From NCBI RefSeq assembly GCF_002355655.1, contig NZ_AP017569.1:2046001-2110000 (forward strand): a stretch of 64,000 nucleotides of DNA, read 5' to 3'. Source of the stretch: Halorubrum trapanicum. Lineage in GTDB: Archaea > Halobacteriota > Halobacteria > Halobacteriales > Haloferacaceae. Under the pieces are notes generated by a model. The model was not told the DNA's origin and ran no database searches. It worked only from the letters and a program-made list of their open reading frames with translations. Each line of letters starts with the position of its first letter. Within the stretch, counting starts at the first letter, position 1. Below, in pieces: positions 7,813 through 16,461 of the stretch. Position numbers and translations under genes: made by a program.

Positions 7813-7824
7813 TTATTGGCTGAC

Positions 7825-7856
7825 GCCGCGGAGCCGGTCCGCGGCAGCTATACTTA
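7825..7856 (+). terminator. Hairpin plus T-rich tail after the Tat-protein gene
   Basis: GCCGCGGA (7825-7832), a 5-nt loop GCCGG, then TCCGCGGC (7838-7845): an 8-bp perfect GC stem starting 12 nt after the stop codon. It is followed by a T/A-rich run (TATACTTATTTTA). This is the most terminator-like structure in the first 10 kb. Confidence 0.55.
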
Positions 7857-7990
7857 TTTTATGGAAATTTTGATATTTTGAGGGATTACATTCAACTGTA
7901 GGTGGTGAACTCAGCAACTACACTGAACAATCCATGCCGGTATTTAGCCGCCTGTTTTCATATCCCTGCTGACTGATAATGTTCAAGAAA

Positions 7991-8060
7991 TCAATATGCA
8001 ACTCTCATCGACCGATTGTTTCAGGCGAGAATATCTATGAAGAAGAGGGTTTCAACAGAG
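7991..8060 (+). repeat. Diverged block shared with the 46-kb low-GC element
   Basis: The stretch with CTCTCATCGACCG, GTTTCAGGCGAGAAT, CTATG and TTCAACAG matches 46041-46107 (CTCTCATCAACCG, GTTTTAGGCGAGAAT, CTATG, CTCAACAG). The similarity also shows at the peptide level in one frame (SH-P-V-GEN-Y-E-NR). The surrounding 7813-8320 stretch holds only a doubtful 66-codon frame (7979-8179). A remnant of an insertion sequence is the likeliest reading, but no transposase is recognisable. Confidence 0.4.
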
Positions 8061-8323
8061 CCACCCTATCCAATGTCGTTATGACACGCTCAAAGTATCG
8101 TATGCGCACCCGAAACCAGTCACGACGCGACCTCGAAGCGCCACAGGTACCGGTTGATCCCACCTCGACCGGGACCTAAACCCCAAATCACGTCGAATCA
8201 CGGAAACGAACTCGAATTGCCGGTTTTACCCCGGAATTCACCGTTTCAAGCACCGCTTGACCCGGTCGTAGGGACCGGAAGAACCGGCGAGAATCAGATC
8301 CTCTCAGATCAAGTATCGGATCG

Positions 8324-8356
8324 ATTTATGTGGCCCAGCGCACAGTATCGTGTAAA
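8324..8356 (+). promoter_or_regulatory. Conserved upstream block of the first DUF7344-type regulator
   Basis: TTTATGTGGCCCAG followed by ACAGTATCGT and AAA lies 50-80 nt before the ATG at 8406. The same order of blocks (TTTATGTAGCCCGG, GCAGTATCGT, AAA) occurs at 10862-10895, 50-80 nt before the paralogous gene at 10944. TTTATG can serve as TATA box. The conservation outside the coding region suggests a shared control element or a recent duplication that included the promoter. Confidence 0.5.
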
Positions 8357-8405
8357 ACGCCGAACAGGAGATCTACTCACGATCTCGGTCGGCGCACGCC
8401 ACACG

Positions 8406-8984
8406 ATGCTCTCGACGACGCCGCTGGGAACGACGAGCGACGTATCGCTGCCGGAGGAAACGATCTTCGAACTGCTGGCGAACCGCCGCCGCCGGTACAC
8501 CATCCACGCGCTGAAACACGCGGGCGAGCCGATGGACGTCGCGGACCTCTCGACGCGCATCACTGCGTGGGAGCGCGGGGTCGATCCCGAGACGATCGAC
8601 TACGACGACCGCCGGAACGTCCACACGGTCCTCACGCGCACCCACCTGCCGAAGCTCGACGAGCACGACGTGGTGGAGTACGACGACGAGGCGAAGGTCG
8701 TCGAGCCGACCCCGACGCTCGACGACCTCGATGTGTACATCGAGGTGCTGCGCGGACGCGAGATCCCGTGGAGCCTCTACTACCTCGGGCTCGCGGTGCT
8801 CGCCGGGCTCGTCCAAGTCGCCGTCGCGGTCGAGGCTCCCCTGTTCGCCGCGCTTGACGCGACCGCCGCGGCCGTCTTCGTCGTCACCGCGTTCGCGGTC
8901 TCCGCCGCGCTCCACTACTACTACGGCGAGCGCGCTCGTTTGGGGAATCTGGAGAAGCCGCCCGAACTGCGCGAGCGGGAGTGA
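8406..8984 (+). CDS. Winged-helix regulator with two C-terminal membrane segments (DUF7344-type)
   Basis: 192 aa. The N-terminal half is a winged helix-turn-helix seen in many haloarchaeal regulators (ETIFELLANRRRRYTIHAL near residues 18-36, then a helix with ADLSTRITAWERG, and THLPKLDEHDVVEYDD as wing). The C-terminal half has two hydrophobic helices (LYYLGLAVLAGLVQVAVAV and TAAAVFVVTAFAVSAALHYY) and ends ERARLGNLEKPPELRERE. It is a close paralogue of the gene at 10944, and the two flank two Tat-exported proteins on the opposite strand. A membrane-tethered transcription factor is inferred. Longer in-frame extensions upstream lack coding character. Confidence 0.82.
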   Translation: MLSTTPLGTTSDVSLPEETIFELLANRRRRYTIHALKHAGEPMDVADLSTRITAWERGVDPETIDYDDRRNVHTVLTRTHLPKLDEHDVVEYDDEAKVVEPTPTLDDLDVYIEVLRGREIPWSLYYLGLAVLAGLVQVAVAVEAPLFAALDATAAAVFVVTAFAVSAALHYYYGERARLGNLEKPPELRERE

Positions 8985-9108
8985 CTGGAAACGCAACGAC
9001 GAACCGCCGACTTCGGGGTCTCTCACGTGCTCACCTGAGGACCCGACCGATGCGGGTTCGCCTCGTGCCTTCGGTCTCGGTCGAATAAAAAAGACAGCAG
9101 AAACGCGG

Positions 9109-9744
9109 TTACTGCGTCGGCGGGCCGGCGGTGACCGAGAAGGACGCCCGGAACCGATCGCCGACCCTCCCGTCCGTCGCGTCGACGAGGAACGACACGC
9201 CGAACTCCTCGCCGACCCCGAGCTCGTCCACGCTGAGCGAGAGGTCCTGATCGTCGGGATAAATGAGCGTGTTCGTTTCGTCCGCGGAATGCGTCTGATA
9301 GACGAACGTGGCCGCCCCCGGATCGGACTGCTCAGCGTCGACGGTGAAGTCGAACGTGACCGATTTCGGGCTCCGAGACTGGTTTCGGACGACGAACGCC
9401 GACTCGATGCCGGGGCCCGAGATCGGATCTGCCACGGTCAGCGGGAAGGAGTCGCTCGCGACGTTCACCTCCCCTCCGCCCGCCGCGAAGTAGCCGAACT
9501 GATAGATCGAGTTCGCGTTGATCCCGGGATCGTCGAGGTCGATGGTGAGCTCTCCGTCCTCCAGCCGAACCCCACGGAGGTCGTCGTTCGGGTCTAAGGC
9601 GATCAGGCTCGTGTCGTCGTTCGAGACGGTGATCGTCGCCTGACGGTTGCGCAGCTCCGCCGCAGTGAACGCGCCCGTCCCGAGAGCGGCCGTCATTCCG
9701 CTCGCGGTGGCACCGAGACCCAACAGCAGTTGTCTTCGATTCAT
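9109..9744 (-). CDS. Tat-exported DUF1102-type surface protein
   Basis: 211 aa. NRRQLLLGLGATASGMTAALG (residues 2-22, quoted in part) is a Tat signal, followed by GTGAFTAAE, a motif typical of haloarchaeal DUF1102/camelysin-like proteins. The mature domain is beta-rich and acidic, with no Cys. It lies 33 nt downstream of a paralogue (9778-10479) in the same orientation, so the two form one operon. Related proteins are exported and thought to form extracellular structures; no enzymatic motif is present. Confidence 0.78.
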   Translation of the reverse strand: MNRRQLLLGLGATASGMTAALGTGAFTAAELRNRQATITVSNDDTSLIALDPNDDLRGVRLEDGELTIDLDDPGINANSIYQFGYFAAGGGEVNVASDSFPLTVADPISGPGIESAFVVRNQSRSPKSVTFDFTVDAEQSDPGAATFVYQTHSADETNTLIYPDDQDLSLSVDELGVGEEFGVSFLVDATDGRVGDRFRASFSVTAGPPTQ

Positions 9745-9777
9745 AAGTAGAGGGGAGCGTAGTGCCGGCCGCCTCGA

Positions 9778-10479
9778 TTACGACCCCGAGTTGGGACTGA
9801 AGATGTCGTCGTTCTCCCCGGCCCGGACCGTCATCGTCCCGCTCCACTCCTCGCTTTCCGTGCTGGTCGTTTTGCCCTCGCGGTCGACGAGGATTGAGAC
9901 GCTGATCGCACCGCCCGAACCGACGATCGCCCCGCTTGTCTCCTCGGTGAACGACAGCAGTCCCTGCCAGTCGTTGTCCGCGTCCACCTTTCCTTCGACG
10001 AGGGCCTCCTGACCGTCGTCGGCGGTGTTGTCGTCCGTGTACCCGACGAGGTAGATGGTGGCGTCGTCCGGACACTCGTCCATGTCTACCTCGACCTCGA
10101 TAGCTTGGTCGCTGGCGCTCTGATTCTGGACCTGGAAGGCGTGGTCGCTCGGGTCCGTGTTGGGGCCGACGTGGAGCGGGTCAGACTTCAGCGCCGTCTC
10201 GTCGTCGAACTCCGGAATCGCCCCGATCTGGTACTTGGAGTTCGGGTTCACGCCGTTGCTCCCGTTGGAGAGATCGATTCCCAGCTCACCGTCGTCGCCC
10301 TCGCTCACGTAGTCGTTCTCGCCCGCGACGAGCGCGACGAGGCCTTGACTGTCGTCCGCCACGGTCACTCCCACGCTCCGCCCGTTGATCTCTGCTGCGG
10401 TGAACGCGCCCGTCCCCATCGCAGCCGCTGCTCCCGAAGCCAATGCGCCCAGTCCAACCACGAATTTGCGTCGGTCCAT
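9778..10479 (-). CDS. Tat-exported DUF1102-type surface protein, paralogue
   Basis: 233 aa from ATG at 10479, four codons after another possible ATG (10491). DRRKFVVGLGALASGAAAAM is the Tat signal, and GTGAFTAAEINGRSV repeats the motif of the neighbour. The mature part is acidic, beta-rich and without catalytic motifs. It is the first gene of a two-gene minus-strand operon, sharing its 464-bp upstream region with the divergent regulator at 10944, which may control it. Confidence 0.78.
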   Translation of the reverse strand: MDRRKFVVGLGALASGAAAAMGTGAFTAAEINGRSVGVTVADDSQGLVALVAGENDYVSEGDDGELGIDLSNGSNGVNPNSKYQIGAIPEFDDETALKSDPLHVGPNTDPSDHAFQVQNQSASDQAIEVEVDMDECPDDATIYLVGYTDDNTADDGQEALVEGKVDADNDWQGLLSFTEETSGAIVGSGGAISVSILVDREGKTTSTESEEWSGTMTVRAGENDDIFSPNSGS

Positions 10480-10943
10480 GTCGTATCTCACCTGTGTTCA
10501 CACACCCCCGCGACCCGCCGTCCGGGCCGGGAGTGCTTGGGAAACACATACGACGGGTGGTACTTCGTTATGAGATCCCCGTTGGTCCCACCGGGAGATC
10601 CCGTCGGATCCTCGGCTTCTGATCGTCGCGTGACACGCTCGTCTCGTTGCCGCCGACGGGACGGCCCTGAACCCCTCGACAGTACGTACTCGGATCGAAT
10701 CGACCGATTACGGCGACCATCGGGACCCCCCTGAAACCCGACCGCAAACGGTCGTTTCGACGGTATACAGACCCAACCGCGAGTTAGGACCCACTATACC
10801 AACAACGGGACGTGTTATCTCCTCTCACCTAACAGAGAGTAACAGATTAACTATCTAACTGGTTTATGTAGCCCGGTTGAGCAGTATCGTCCGAAACCGG
10901 GCGTTCCGAACGAGACGAACGCCGACGAGGAGGAAACAATCGC
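10480..10943. other. 464-bp divergent intergenic region
   Basis: Separates the DUF1102-type operon (minus) from the DUF7344-type regulator (plus). No convincing ORF. It holds a short palindrome AAACG-GT-CGTTT (10746-10757) and, nearest the regulator, the conserved block 10862-10895 described separately. The last 140 bp before the regulator are AT-rich. Confidence 0.5.
10862..10895 (+). promoter_or_regulatory. Conserved upstream block of the second DUF7344-type regulator
   Basis: TTTATGTAGCCCGG, GCAGTATCGT and AAA in the same order and at the same distance from the ATG as the block at 8324-8356. The stretch CCGAAACCGGGCGTTCCG that follows is partly palindromic. Confidence 0.5.
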
Positions 10944-11534
10944 ATGGGCTCCACCACCGCACCGACGGCCGAATCGCGCTCGGAGGTCGACGACCTGTCC
11001 GAAGACGACGTCTTCGAGATGCTCTCCAACCGCCGCCGGCGGTTCGTCATCCACGCGCTCAAGCGCGCGGAGGAGCCGGTCGACGTGTCCGAGCTCTCCA
11101 CGCACGTCACCGCGTGGGAGCGCGGCGTCGACCCGGACGCGGTCAAGTACGAGGACCGCCGGAACGTGTACAGCACGCTCCAGCGCATCCACCTGCCGAA
11201 GCTGGAGGAGAAGAACGTGGTCCGCGTCGACGAGGAGGCGAACCTCGTCGAGCCGACCCCGACGCTCGACGACCTTGACGTGTACATCGAGGTGTTACGC
11301 GGACGCGAGATACCCTGGAGCCTCTACTACTTCGGGCTCGCCGTCCTCGCGGGGCTCGTCCTCGTCGCTGTCGCGGTCGGCGTGCCGGGCTTCGCCGCGC
11401 TCGACGGGACCACCGCCGCCGTGTTCGTAGTCACCGCCTTCACCGTCTCCGCGCTGCTCCACTACCACTACGGCGAGCGCGCTCGGTTGGGGAACCTCGA
11501 AGAGCCGCCCGAACTGCGCGGGCGGGAAAAATAA
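10944..11534 (+). CDS. Winged-helix regulator with two C-terminal membrane segments, paralogue
   Basis: 196 aa, closely similar to the protein at 8406: VFEMLSNRRRRFVIHALKRA in the N-terminal winged helix, SELSTHVTAWERGVDPDAVK, THLPKLEEK-type wing, then LYYFGLAVLAGLVLVAVAV and AVFVVTAFTVSALLHYHYGE as two membrane helices. The shared tail ERARLGNLEEPPELRGRE shows that the pair duplicated recently. It probably controls the divergent operon of exported proteins; this is an inference from arrangement only. Confidence 0.82.
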   Translation: MGSTTAPTAESRSEVDDLSEDDVFEMLSNRRRRFVIHALKRAEEPVDVSELSTHVTAWERGVDPDAVKYEDRRNVYSTLQRIHLPKLEEKNVVRVDEEANLVEPTPTLDDLDVYIEVLRGREIPWSLYYFGLAVLAGLVLVAVAVGVPGFAALDGTTAAVFVVTAFTVSALLHYHYGERARLGNLEEPPELRGREK

Positions 11535-11565
11535 CTCGGGACGCGGTCTCCTCTGTTCGACGCGG

Positions 11566-12816
11566 CTACAGCTCGATCCGCTCCCCGATTTCGGGCGCGC
11601 TTGCCGCGAACCCGTCCTCGCGCAGGTCCTCTGCGAACGCCTCGCAGCGGTCGCCGTGGTTCACCAGCACGCGCGCGTCTCGATACGACGCCAGGAACGA
11701 CTCCAACCCCTCTCGGTCGGCGTGCGCGGAGAAGTCGTACGACTCCACCCGCGCGCTCACGGGCTGAACCCGGCCGTTGAGTTCCAGCTGCCCGCGCTCT
11801 TGGAGCTCGCGCCCCGGCGTCCCCTCCACCTGATACCCCGTGAGCGTCACGAGGTTCGTCGGGTTCGTCCGGATCTCCGGCAGGTAGGTTTGGACCGGGC
11901 CGCCGGCGAGCATTCCGGAGGTGGTGACGATGAGCGCGTTCTCGGCCGCGATCCGCTCGCGCTGCCCGTCGCGGCCCGTGACGACCCGCGCGCGACCGAC
12001 CGCCTCGCCGAACGCGTCCGCGTCGCGCAGGAACGACGGGTACCGCCGGAGCATCTCCGTCACGTCGACGCCCATTCCGTCCACGTACGGCGTGAGGTCG
12101 TTCGCGGCCGCGACGAGGAGCATCTCCTGCGTCCGACCGATGGCGAACGCGGGCGCGACGACCGTCCCGCCCTCCCAGATCGTTCGCTCGACGCCCTCGG
12201 CCCACGCCGACTCCACCGCGGCGCGGTCCTCGTGGGTCACGTCGGCGTAGGTGGACTCGCAGACCACCACGTCGGCGTCGGGTCGCGCGGTCGTCCCCGC
12301 GACCAGCCGCTGGTCGTCGGTGTGGAAGTCGCCGGTGTACAGCAGCCGGGTCTCCCCGTCGTCGACGAGGACGTGCGCGGAGCCCGGGATGTGCCCCGCC
12401 GAGAACAGCGTCACCTCGTACCCACCGCCGTCGATCCCGCCCGCGACCGGGAAGGCTTCCTCGTAGCCGTGCCGCTGCTCGGCCTCGCCCAGCCGCGCGA
12501 CGTGTTCGGCGCCGAACGGACACAGCGGGCTGTTGCCGTGGAGCTTCAGCGTGTCCTCGGCGAGCGTCCGCGCGAGCTCCCCGGTCGGCGGCGTCCAGTG
12601 GACCGGCGGTCGGCGGTCGCCCTTCAGCAGCGCGGGCACCGCGCCGACGTGGTCGAGGTGGCCGTGCGAGACGACGACCGCGTCCGGCTCCGGGTCCCGC
12701 ACCGGGTACCGCGGCGGGTCCGCCGTCATGAGCCCGTAGTCCACGAGCAGCGCGTCGTCGACGAGGAGGGCGCTCCGGCCGACCTCGCGGGCGCCGCCGA
12801 GGAACTCCAACTCCAT
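11566..12816 (-). CDS. MBL-fold beta-CASP ribonuclease-like protein (aCPSF/RNase J group)
   Basis: 416-aa cytoplasmic metallo-beta-lactamase-fold hydrolase. The metal-binding motif SHGHLDHVGA is at 50-59 (H51, H53, D55, H56), with further ligands in SAGHIPGSAHV and TGDFHTDDQ. The beta-CASP part carries ESTYADVTH, APAFAIGRTQEML, TTSGMLAGGP and SAHAD near the C-terminus. No KH domains, so it is of the short aCPSF2-like class rather than aCPSF1. Such proteins cleave or trim RNA. It is followed by a membrane-protein gene 25 nt upstream on the same strand. Confidence 0.88.
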   Translation of the reverse strand: MELEFLGGAREVGRSALLVDDALLVDYGLMTADPPRYPVRDPEPDAVVVSHGHLDHVGAVPALLKGDRRPPVHWTPPTGELARTLAEDTLKLHGNSPLCPFGAEHVARLGEAEQRHGYEEAFPVAGGIDGGGYEVTLFSAGHIPGSAHVLVDDGETRLLYTGDFHTDDQRLVAGTTARPDADVVVCESTYADVTHEDRAAVESAWAEGVERTIWEGGTVVAPAFAIGRTQEMLLVAAANDLTPYVDGMGVDVTEMLRRYPSFLRDADAFGEAVGRARVVTGRDGQRERIAAENALIVTTSGMLAGGPVQTYLPEIRTNPTNLVTLTGYQVEGTPGRELQERGQLELNGRVQPVSARVESYDFSAHADREGLESFLASYRDARVLVNHGDRCEAFAEDLREDGFAASAPEIGERIEL

Positions 12817-12841
12817 CGGCGAACCGTAGCCGCCCGCGGCG

Positions 12842-13501
12842 TTAGTGTCCGTCGGTCGGGTCGCCGGGCGAAGACCGAATCGCCCCGACCACCGGTGCCG
12901 GCCCGACGACCCAGACCCACGCGGCGAGCATGAGCGCCCCCGGAAGCTCGGGGAGCGCGAGCCCGGTCACGGGCCACCACCCGGCGGCGAACGTCGCCCA
13001 GACGGCGACGTGGACCGGGGCGAACGCGAGCGCGACGCGGCCGGTCAGCTCGTCTCGCCTCACCCACCCGTCGACGGCGAACACCTGCGTTATCAGTCCG
13101 TAAAACCCGATCGCCGCCGGTCCGTGGAGCGGCTCGGTGAGGTCGAAGACGCCGACCCCGGCCATCGCGACCATCGACAGCGCGAGGAGGAGCGCCCGGA
13201 GCGGGCGACCGGTCCGTCCGAGGCCCGCGGCGTAGCAGACGCCCGCCGCCCCGCCGCCGATCAGCCCCCAGTTGAACGCGGCGGCGCTCCCGTCGCGGAC
13301 GCCCAGGTCGGAGAGCGCGTCGGCCGTCCACGAGAAGGTCGGATCGAGGAGCACCGCGAGCGCGATGCCGCCGAGCGCCGAGAGCGTCGCGACGGCGCCG
13401 AACGCGGCCGCGAAACGCCCGAATTCGCCGACTTCGGGAGAACGAGAGTCCGCGTCGGTGCCGGCCCGACCGTCGGCTGAGGAGGGCGCGGAGGGCGCCA
13501 T
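12842..13501 (-). CDS. DUF998-like membrane protein
   Basis: 219 aa with six hydrophobic segments (for example FAAAFGAVATLSALGGIALA near 29-48 and LMLAAWVWVVGPAPVVGAI near the end). The loop after the first segment has DPTFSWTADALSDLG, the hallmark of the DUF998 family. The first 25 residues are a disordered acidic/Ser tail. It is between the beta-CASP gene and GINS, 9 nt after the GINS stop, so transcription may be shared. Function unknown. Confidence 0.8.
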   Translation of the reverse strand: MAPSAPSSADGRAGTDADSRSPEVGEFGRFAAAFGAVATLSALGGIALAVLLDPTFSWTADALSDLGVRDGSAAAFNWGLIGGGAAGVCYAAGLGRTGRPLRALLLALSMVAMAGVGVFDLTEPLHGPAAIGFYGLITQVFAVDGWVRRDELTGRVALAFAPVHVAVWATFAAGWWPVTGLALPELPGALMLAAWVWVVGPAPVVGAIRSSPGDPTDGH

Positions 13502-13510
13502 CGACCGCGG

Positions 13511-14587
13511 TCAGTCGAGCCGCTCGGCCGCGTCGCGCTGGACCAACGGGTCGGCGTTCTCGACCGGGAGGGAGACGACGTCCTCGCTCGCGAGTTCGTA
13601 CTCCCGCTCGTCGACGCCGAAGATGGCCCCGACGTCGCGGGTGATCCGGACGGTCGCCCGTTCGGTCCCTTCGGCCGGGTCGGCGTCGGCGGTCGTCGGC
13701 GAGTCGGCCGCCGGCTCGCCGGCCGGCGCTCCCTCGGGCACCGCTCCGCCGTCCGTCGTCGCGTCAGCGGTCGATTCCTCGTCGGCGTCGCCCGCGGGAG
13801 TCCCGTCGGGCTCCTCGTCGACGCCGACCGCTCCCGGAGGCGCCGGATCGGGCGGCACCGGCGTCGGCTCGTCGCCGTTCGCCCCGGTTCCTTCGGCCGG
13901 CTCCGATTCGGAGGGATCCGGGCCGCTCTCGGTCGGCTCGGGCGGCGTGGGCGGAGCGTCGGCGGACGGATCGGACTCGCCGCCGCCCATCGCACCGGCG
14001 AGCGCGTCCGAGGCGGCGGGGCCGTCGGCGGCGTCCGCCACCTCGGTACTCGGATCCGTCGGCTCCGCGCCCGTCGGGGACGCATCGGTTTCGGATGTCG
14101 GGTCGCTCGGCGTCGGGTCGCGCGACCCCGCGGCGTCGGGTGCGGCAGCGGTCTCGTCGGCGATCTCGTCGGTGGTCTGGGAATCGTCCGGGACCGGCGA
14201 CTCGCCCGCGAGCACGTCGAGGACCTCGGACTTGTTCGCGGTGATGCGCTCGACGAGGTCGTCGAACAGCCGGCGCTCCTCCGTCGTCATCCCCTCCTCG
14301 TCGACGGACATGTCGGCGGCGGCGAAGGAGGCGAGCTTGACGACTTTGCCCACTCGGCGCTCGTACAGCGCCTCGGCGACCTCCTCGGCGGTCTCCACCT
14401 CGTCGGAGAGCCGGCGGACGTCGTCGTCCGCGAACGGGTTCTCGACCTGCTCGGCACGGCGGTCGCGCGCGGCCCGCAGGTCCGCGACGTACGCGCCCAC
14501 GTCGTCGTAAAACGAGTCCCGCAGGTGCTGGAGGCTGTCCTTCCGGCGCTCCTTCGCCTGCGCGGACCGGAGTTCGTCGAGGTTCAT
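13511..14587 (-). CDS. GINS complex subunit (Gins51-type)
   Basis: 358-aa replication factor. Archaeal GINS ties MCM helicase to the Cdc45/RecJ-like nuclease and primase at the fork. The helical A domain is residues 1-115 (starts MNLDELRSAQAKERRKDS, contains EALYERRVGKVVKLA), the small B domain is at 305-358 (RITRDVGAIFGVDEREYELA). Between them is a long disordered linker of ~170 acidic, Pro- and Thr-rich residues, larger than in non-halophiles. It lies directly downstream of the primase gene (10-nt gap), the usual archaeal arrangement, and the pair is probably one operon. Confidence 0.88.
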   Translation of the reverse strand: MNLDELRSAQAKERRKDSLQHLRDSFYDDVGAYVADLRAARDRRAEQVENPFADDDVRRLSDEVETAEEVAEALYERRVGKVVKLASFAAADMSVDEEGMTTEERRLFDDLVERITANKSEVLDVLAGESPVPDDSQTTDEIADETAAAPDAAGSRDPTPSDPTSETDASPTGAEPTDPSTEVADAADGPAASDALAGAMGGGESDPSADAPPTPPEPTESGPDPSESEPAEGTGANGDEPTPVPPDPAPPGAVGVDEEPDGTPAGDADEESTADATTDGGAVPEGAPAGEPAADSPTTADADPAEGTERATVRITRDVGAIFGVDEREYELASEDVVSLPVENADPLVQRDAAERLD

Positions 14588-14597
14588 CTATATTCGG

Positions 14598-15761
14598 TCA
14601 TCGTTCGGGGGCTTTCCGCGCCTCGCCGCGGGCCATCAGGAAGGCTCCCGCGAACTCGGGCACGGTGTTTCTACCGGATTCAACTCTGACGCGCTCGCCG
14701 TTTAATTCTACCGTCCGATCCGCGTCCGTCTCGATCCGGATCTCGCGGCCGACGAACCGGTCCGGGACCGCGTCACGCAGGGGGTCGAAGTCGTCGATCT
14801 CGTCGCGGTCGAGCGGCGTGACGACCAGGGCGGAGCCGCCGTGGAGCGTCCCCGGCAGCCGGATGAGCCGCCGGGTGTCGGTGGTCACCGGCTCGTCGAT
14901 CGGCGCGGCGTCGGCGGCGGCGACGCGCGAGGCGAGCGCGGAGACGAGCCGTCGCACGCCCGGGCCGCCGGCCTCCACGTTGCCCTCGCGGACCGCGGTC
15001 GGGTTCCGGTCGAACGCGCCGAGGATCGTCTCCGCGCGCCCCTCGCCGATGCCGTCCAACTCCATCAGCTTCTCTCTCGCGTCGTCCTCGTCCATCTCGC
15101 GGAGGTTGTCGGCGTAGTTCACCAGTTCCTCGTGGACGCGCGCGCCCCACCCGCCCTCCGTCCGGAGGACGCGCTTCGTCGTCCCCCGGTCGGAGACGGT
15201 GCGGATCAGGTTGTCGGTGTCGAGGTCGATCGCGCGCACGTAGTCGACGATCTCGCGGCGCGCCTCGCTGTCCAGCTCCCGCACGCTCTCGTCGCGGACG
15301 TGGACGTGGTAGCCGCGGCCGCCGGAGAAGACGACCGTCACGTCCTCGAACGCGAAGTCGTCGTCGATAAAGTCCAACAGCCGCAGGAGGGCCTCTTTAC
15401 ACGCCGCCAGCATCTCCGGGTACGAGGTGGTCTCGGGGTCGACGCCGGGGAGGTGGTCGGCGTCTAGGTCGAAGACGAGGTCGGCGTTCCGCCACCCCTT
15501 CTGCCCCATCGTCGCCGCGCCCGGATCGTCGTAGCGCGCGGCCGAGAAGTAGGCGTGGCGGGGGGCGTTGTCCGCGAAGAACGTGTCGACGTCGCCGAGG
15601 TCGAACAGCGACTGGTGGCGGACCATCGTCGTCCCCGACCCGGGGGTCCACGGGATGTGGCCCCACTCGCGGAGGTTCGCGTCGGGCGGGAGCGACAGCG
15701 AGACCGACCGGTAGTAGTCGCCGAACCGCCCCCGGAGGTACTCGCGGGTCCGCTCGTCCAT
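14598..15761 (-). CDS. priS: DNA primase small (catalytic) subunit PriS
   Basis: 387-aa archaeo-eukaryotic primase. The catalytic Asp pair is D98 and D100 in LVFDLDADH, and the [10 protein letters not shown] motif follows near residue 155. The N-terminus has [15 protein letters not shown] and HIPWTPGSG, typical of PriS. ATG at 15761 gives the usual family length; the open frame upstream of it has no conserved character. Co-oriented with GINS. It synthesises RNA primers with PriL, which is not in this window. Confidence 0.93.
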   Translation of the reverse strand: MDERTREYLRGRFGDYYRSVSLSLPPDANLREWGHIPWTPGSGTTMVRHQSLFDLGDVDTFFADNAPRHAYFSAARYDDPGAATMGQKGWRNADLVFDLDADHLPGVDPETTSYPEMLAACKEALLRLLDFIDDDFAFEDVTVVFSGGRGYHVHVRDESVRELDSEARREIVDYVRAIDLDTDNLIRTVSDRGTTKRVLRTEGGWGARVHEELVNYADNLREMDEDDAREKLMELDGIGEGRAETILGAFDRNPTAVREGNVEAGGPGVRRLVSALASRVAAADAAPIDEPVTTDTRRLIRLPGTLHGGSALVVTPLDRDEIDDFDPLRDAVPDRFVGREIRIETDADRTVELNGERVRVESGRNTVPEFAGAFLMARGEARKAPER

Positions 15762-15829
15762 CGTCTCCTCTCGTACCCGCGGTCGACGTATCAACGTTAC
15801 CGTTCGCCCGCGACCGCGACGCCACTCGC

Positions 15830-16230
15830 TTTTTAAATAATCAGGGCGGTGGCGCGTGCCTGCGAGCGGCCGGAGCGAAGCGGAGGCCGCGAGTCGCACG
15901 CGCGAGGGAGTCGGGCGCTCCGAGGGCGACCGAAGGGAGCCCGAAGGACGCGCCCGACGAGGCTGGGGAGGTGTGAGGTGCTGTGCGGTGCGGTGGGGGA
16001 TGGGACTCGAAGGGGCAGCCGGGAGGCGAGCGCAGGCGACGCGAGCACCACAGCGAGTGAGCGGAGCGAACGAGCGAGGAGCGCGGCGAGCGTGCGCCCG
16101 CCTCCCGGCTGGGGCTTCGGTGGTGTGCGTGTCGGTCGGTAATTTATAGGAAGTATCGCCGCACAGCCGAGCGGTTGGGGCTCCGGGGGATGGTCACCGT
16201 CAATTTGCCGTCGCCTATTTATAAATGAAC
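15830..16230 (+). repeat. Structured GC-rich dispersed element, copy B, with two downstream units
   Basis: Starts with an AT-rich box (CTTTTTAAATAATC) 16 nt before GCGGTGGCGCG at 15846. Stems: P1 15852-15859 with 15896-15903; P2 GCGGCC (15866-15871) with GGCCGC (15885-15890); P3 GTCGGGCG (15910-15917) with CGCCCGAC (15951-15958); P4 CAGCCGGGAGGCG (16016-16028) with CGCCTCCCGGCTG (16099-16111). Two repeat units follow (starts 16109 and 16175, 66-bp spacing), each ending in a TATA-like box (AATTTATAGG; CTATTTATAAATGAAC at 16215-16230). It uses CTTCGG and GGACTCGAAGG where A and E have CTTTGG and GGACTCAAAGG. Groups with copy D. Confidence 0.8.
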
Positions 16231-16300
16231 ATCGCCGATTCGACGGCGACCACCACGTCTCGGCCACAACACTATCCGAGACGGCTCCGTACCCCTTCGC

Positions 16301-16447
16301 ATGCGCTCCGAAGAGGAGGTCAGAGAGCAGTACGAGTTCCTCCGCGAACAGCTGGACGACGAGGAGATGAGCCACCGCGGCGTCGAGGAACTGTTCACGC
16401 ACTACAAGCGCGCGCTCGGGTGGGTGTTAGAAGAGGAACATATGTGA
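16301..16447 (+). CDS. Micro-protein (48 aa), acidic and helical
   Basis: Short frame from ATG 16301 to TGA 16447: starts MRSEEEVREQYEFLREQ and ends ALGWVLEEEHM. Composition (Glu-rich, amphipathic helix throughout, no low-complexity) looks like a real haloarchaeal small protein rather than a chance frame. The terminal TATA-like box of copy B (16215-16224) is 80 nt upstream. Function unknown; it could form a small helical hairpin or dimer. Confidence 0.6.
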   Translation: MRSEEEVREQYEFLREQLDDEEMSHRGVEELFTHYKRALGWVLEEEHM

Positions 16448-16461
16448 GCGACGTACGACAC

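Noticed and set aside
7979-8179. 66-codon frame in the low-GC pocket
   Set aside because: No promoter at the right distance, composition not like a haloarchaeal protein, and half of it is the diverged repeat block shared with 46 kb. A decayed coding remnant is possible but not a gene.
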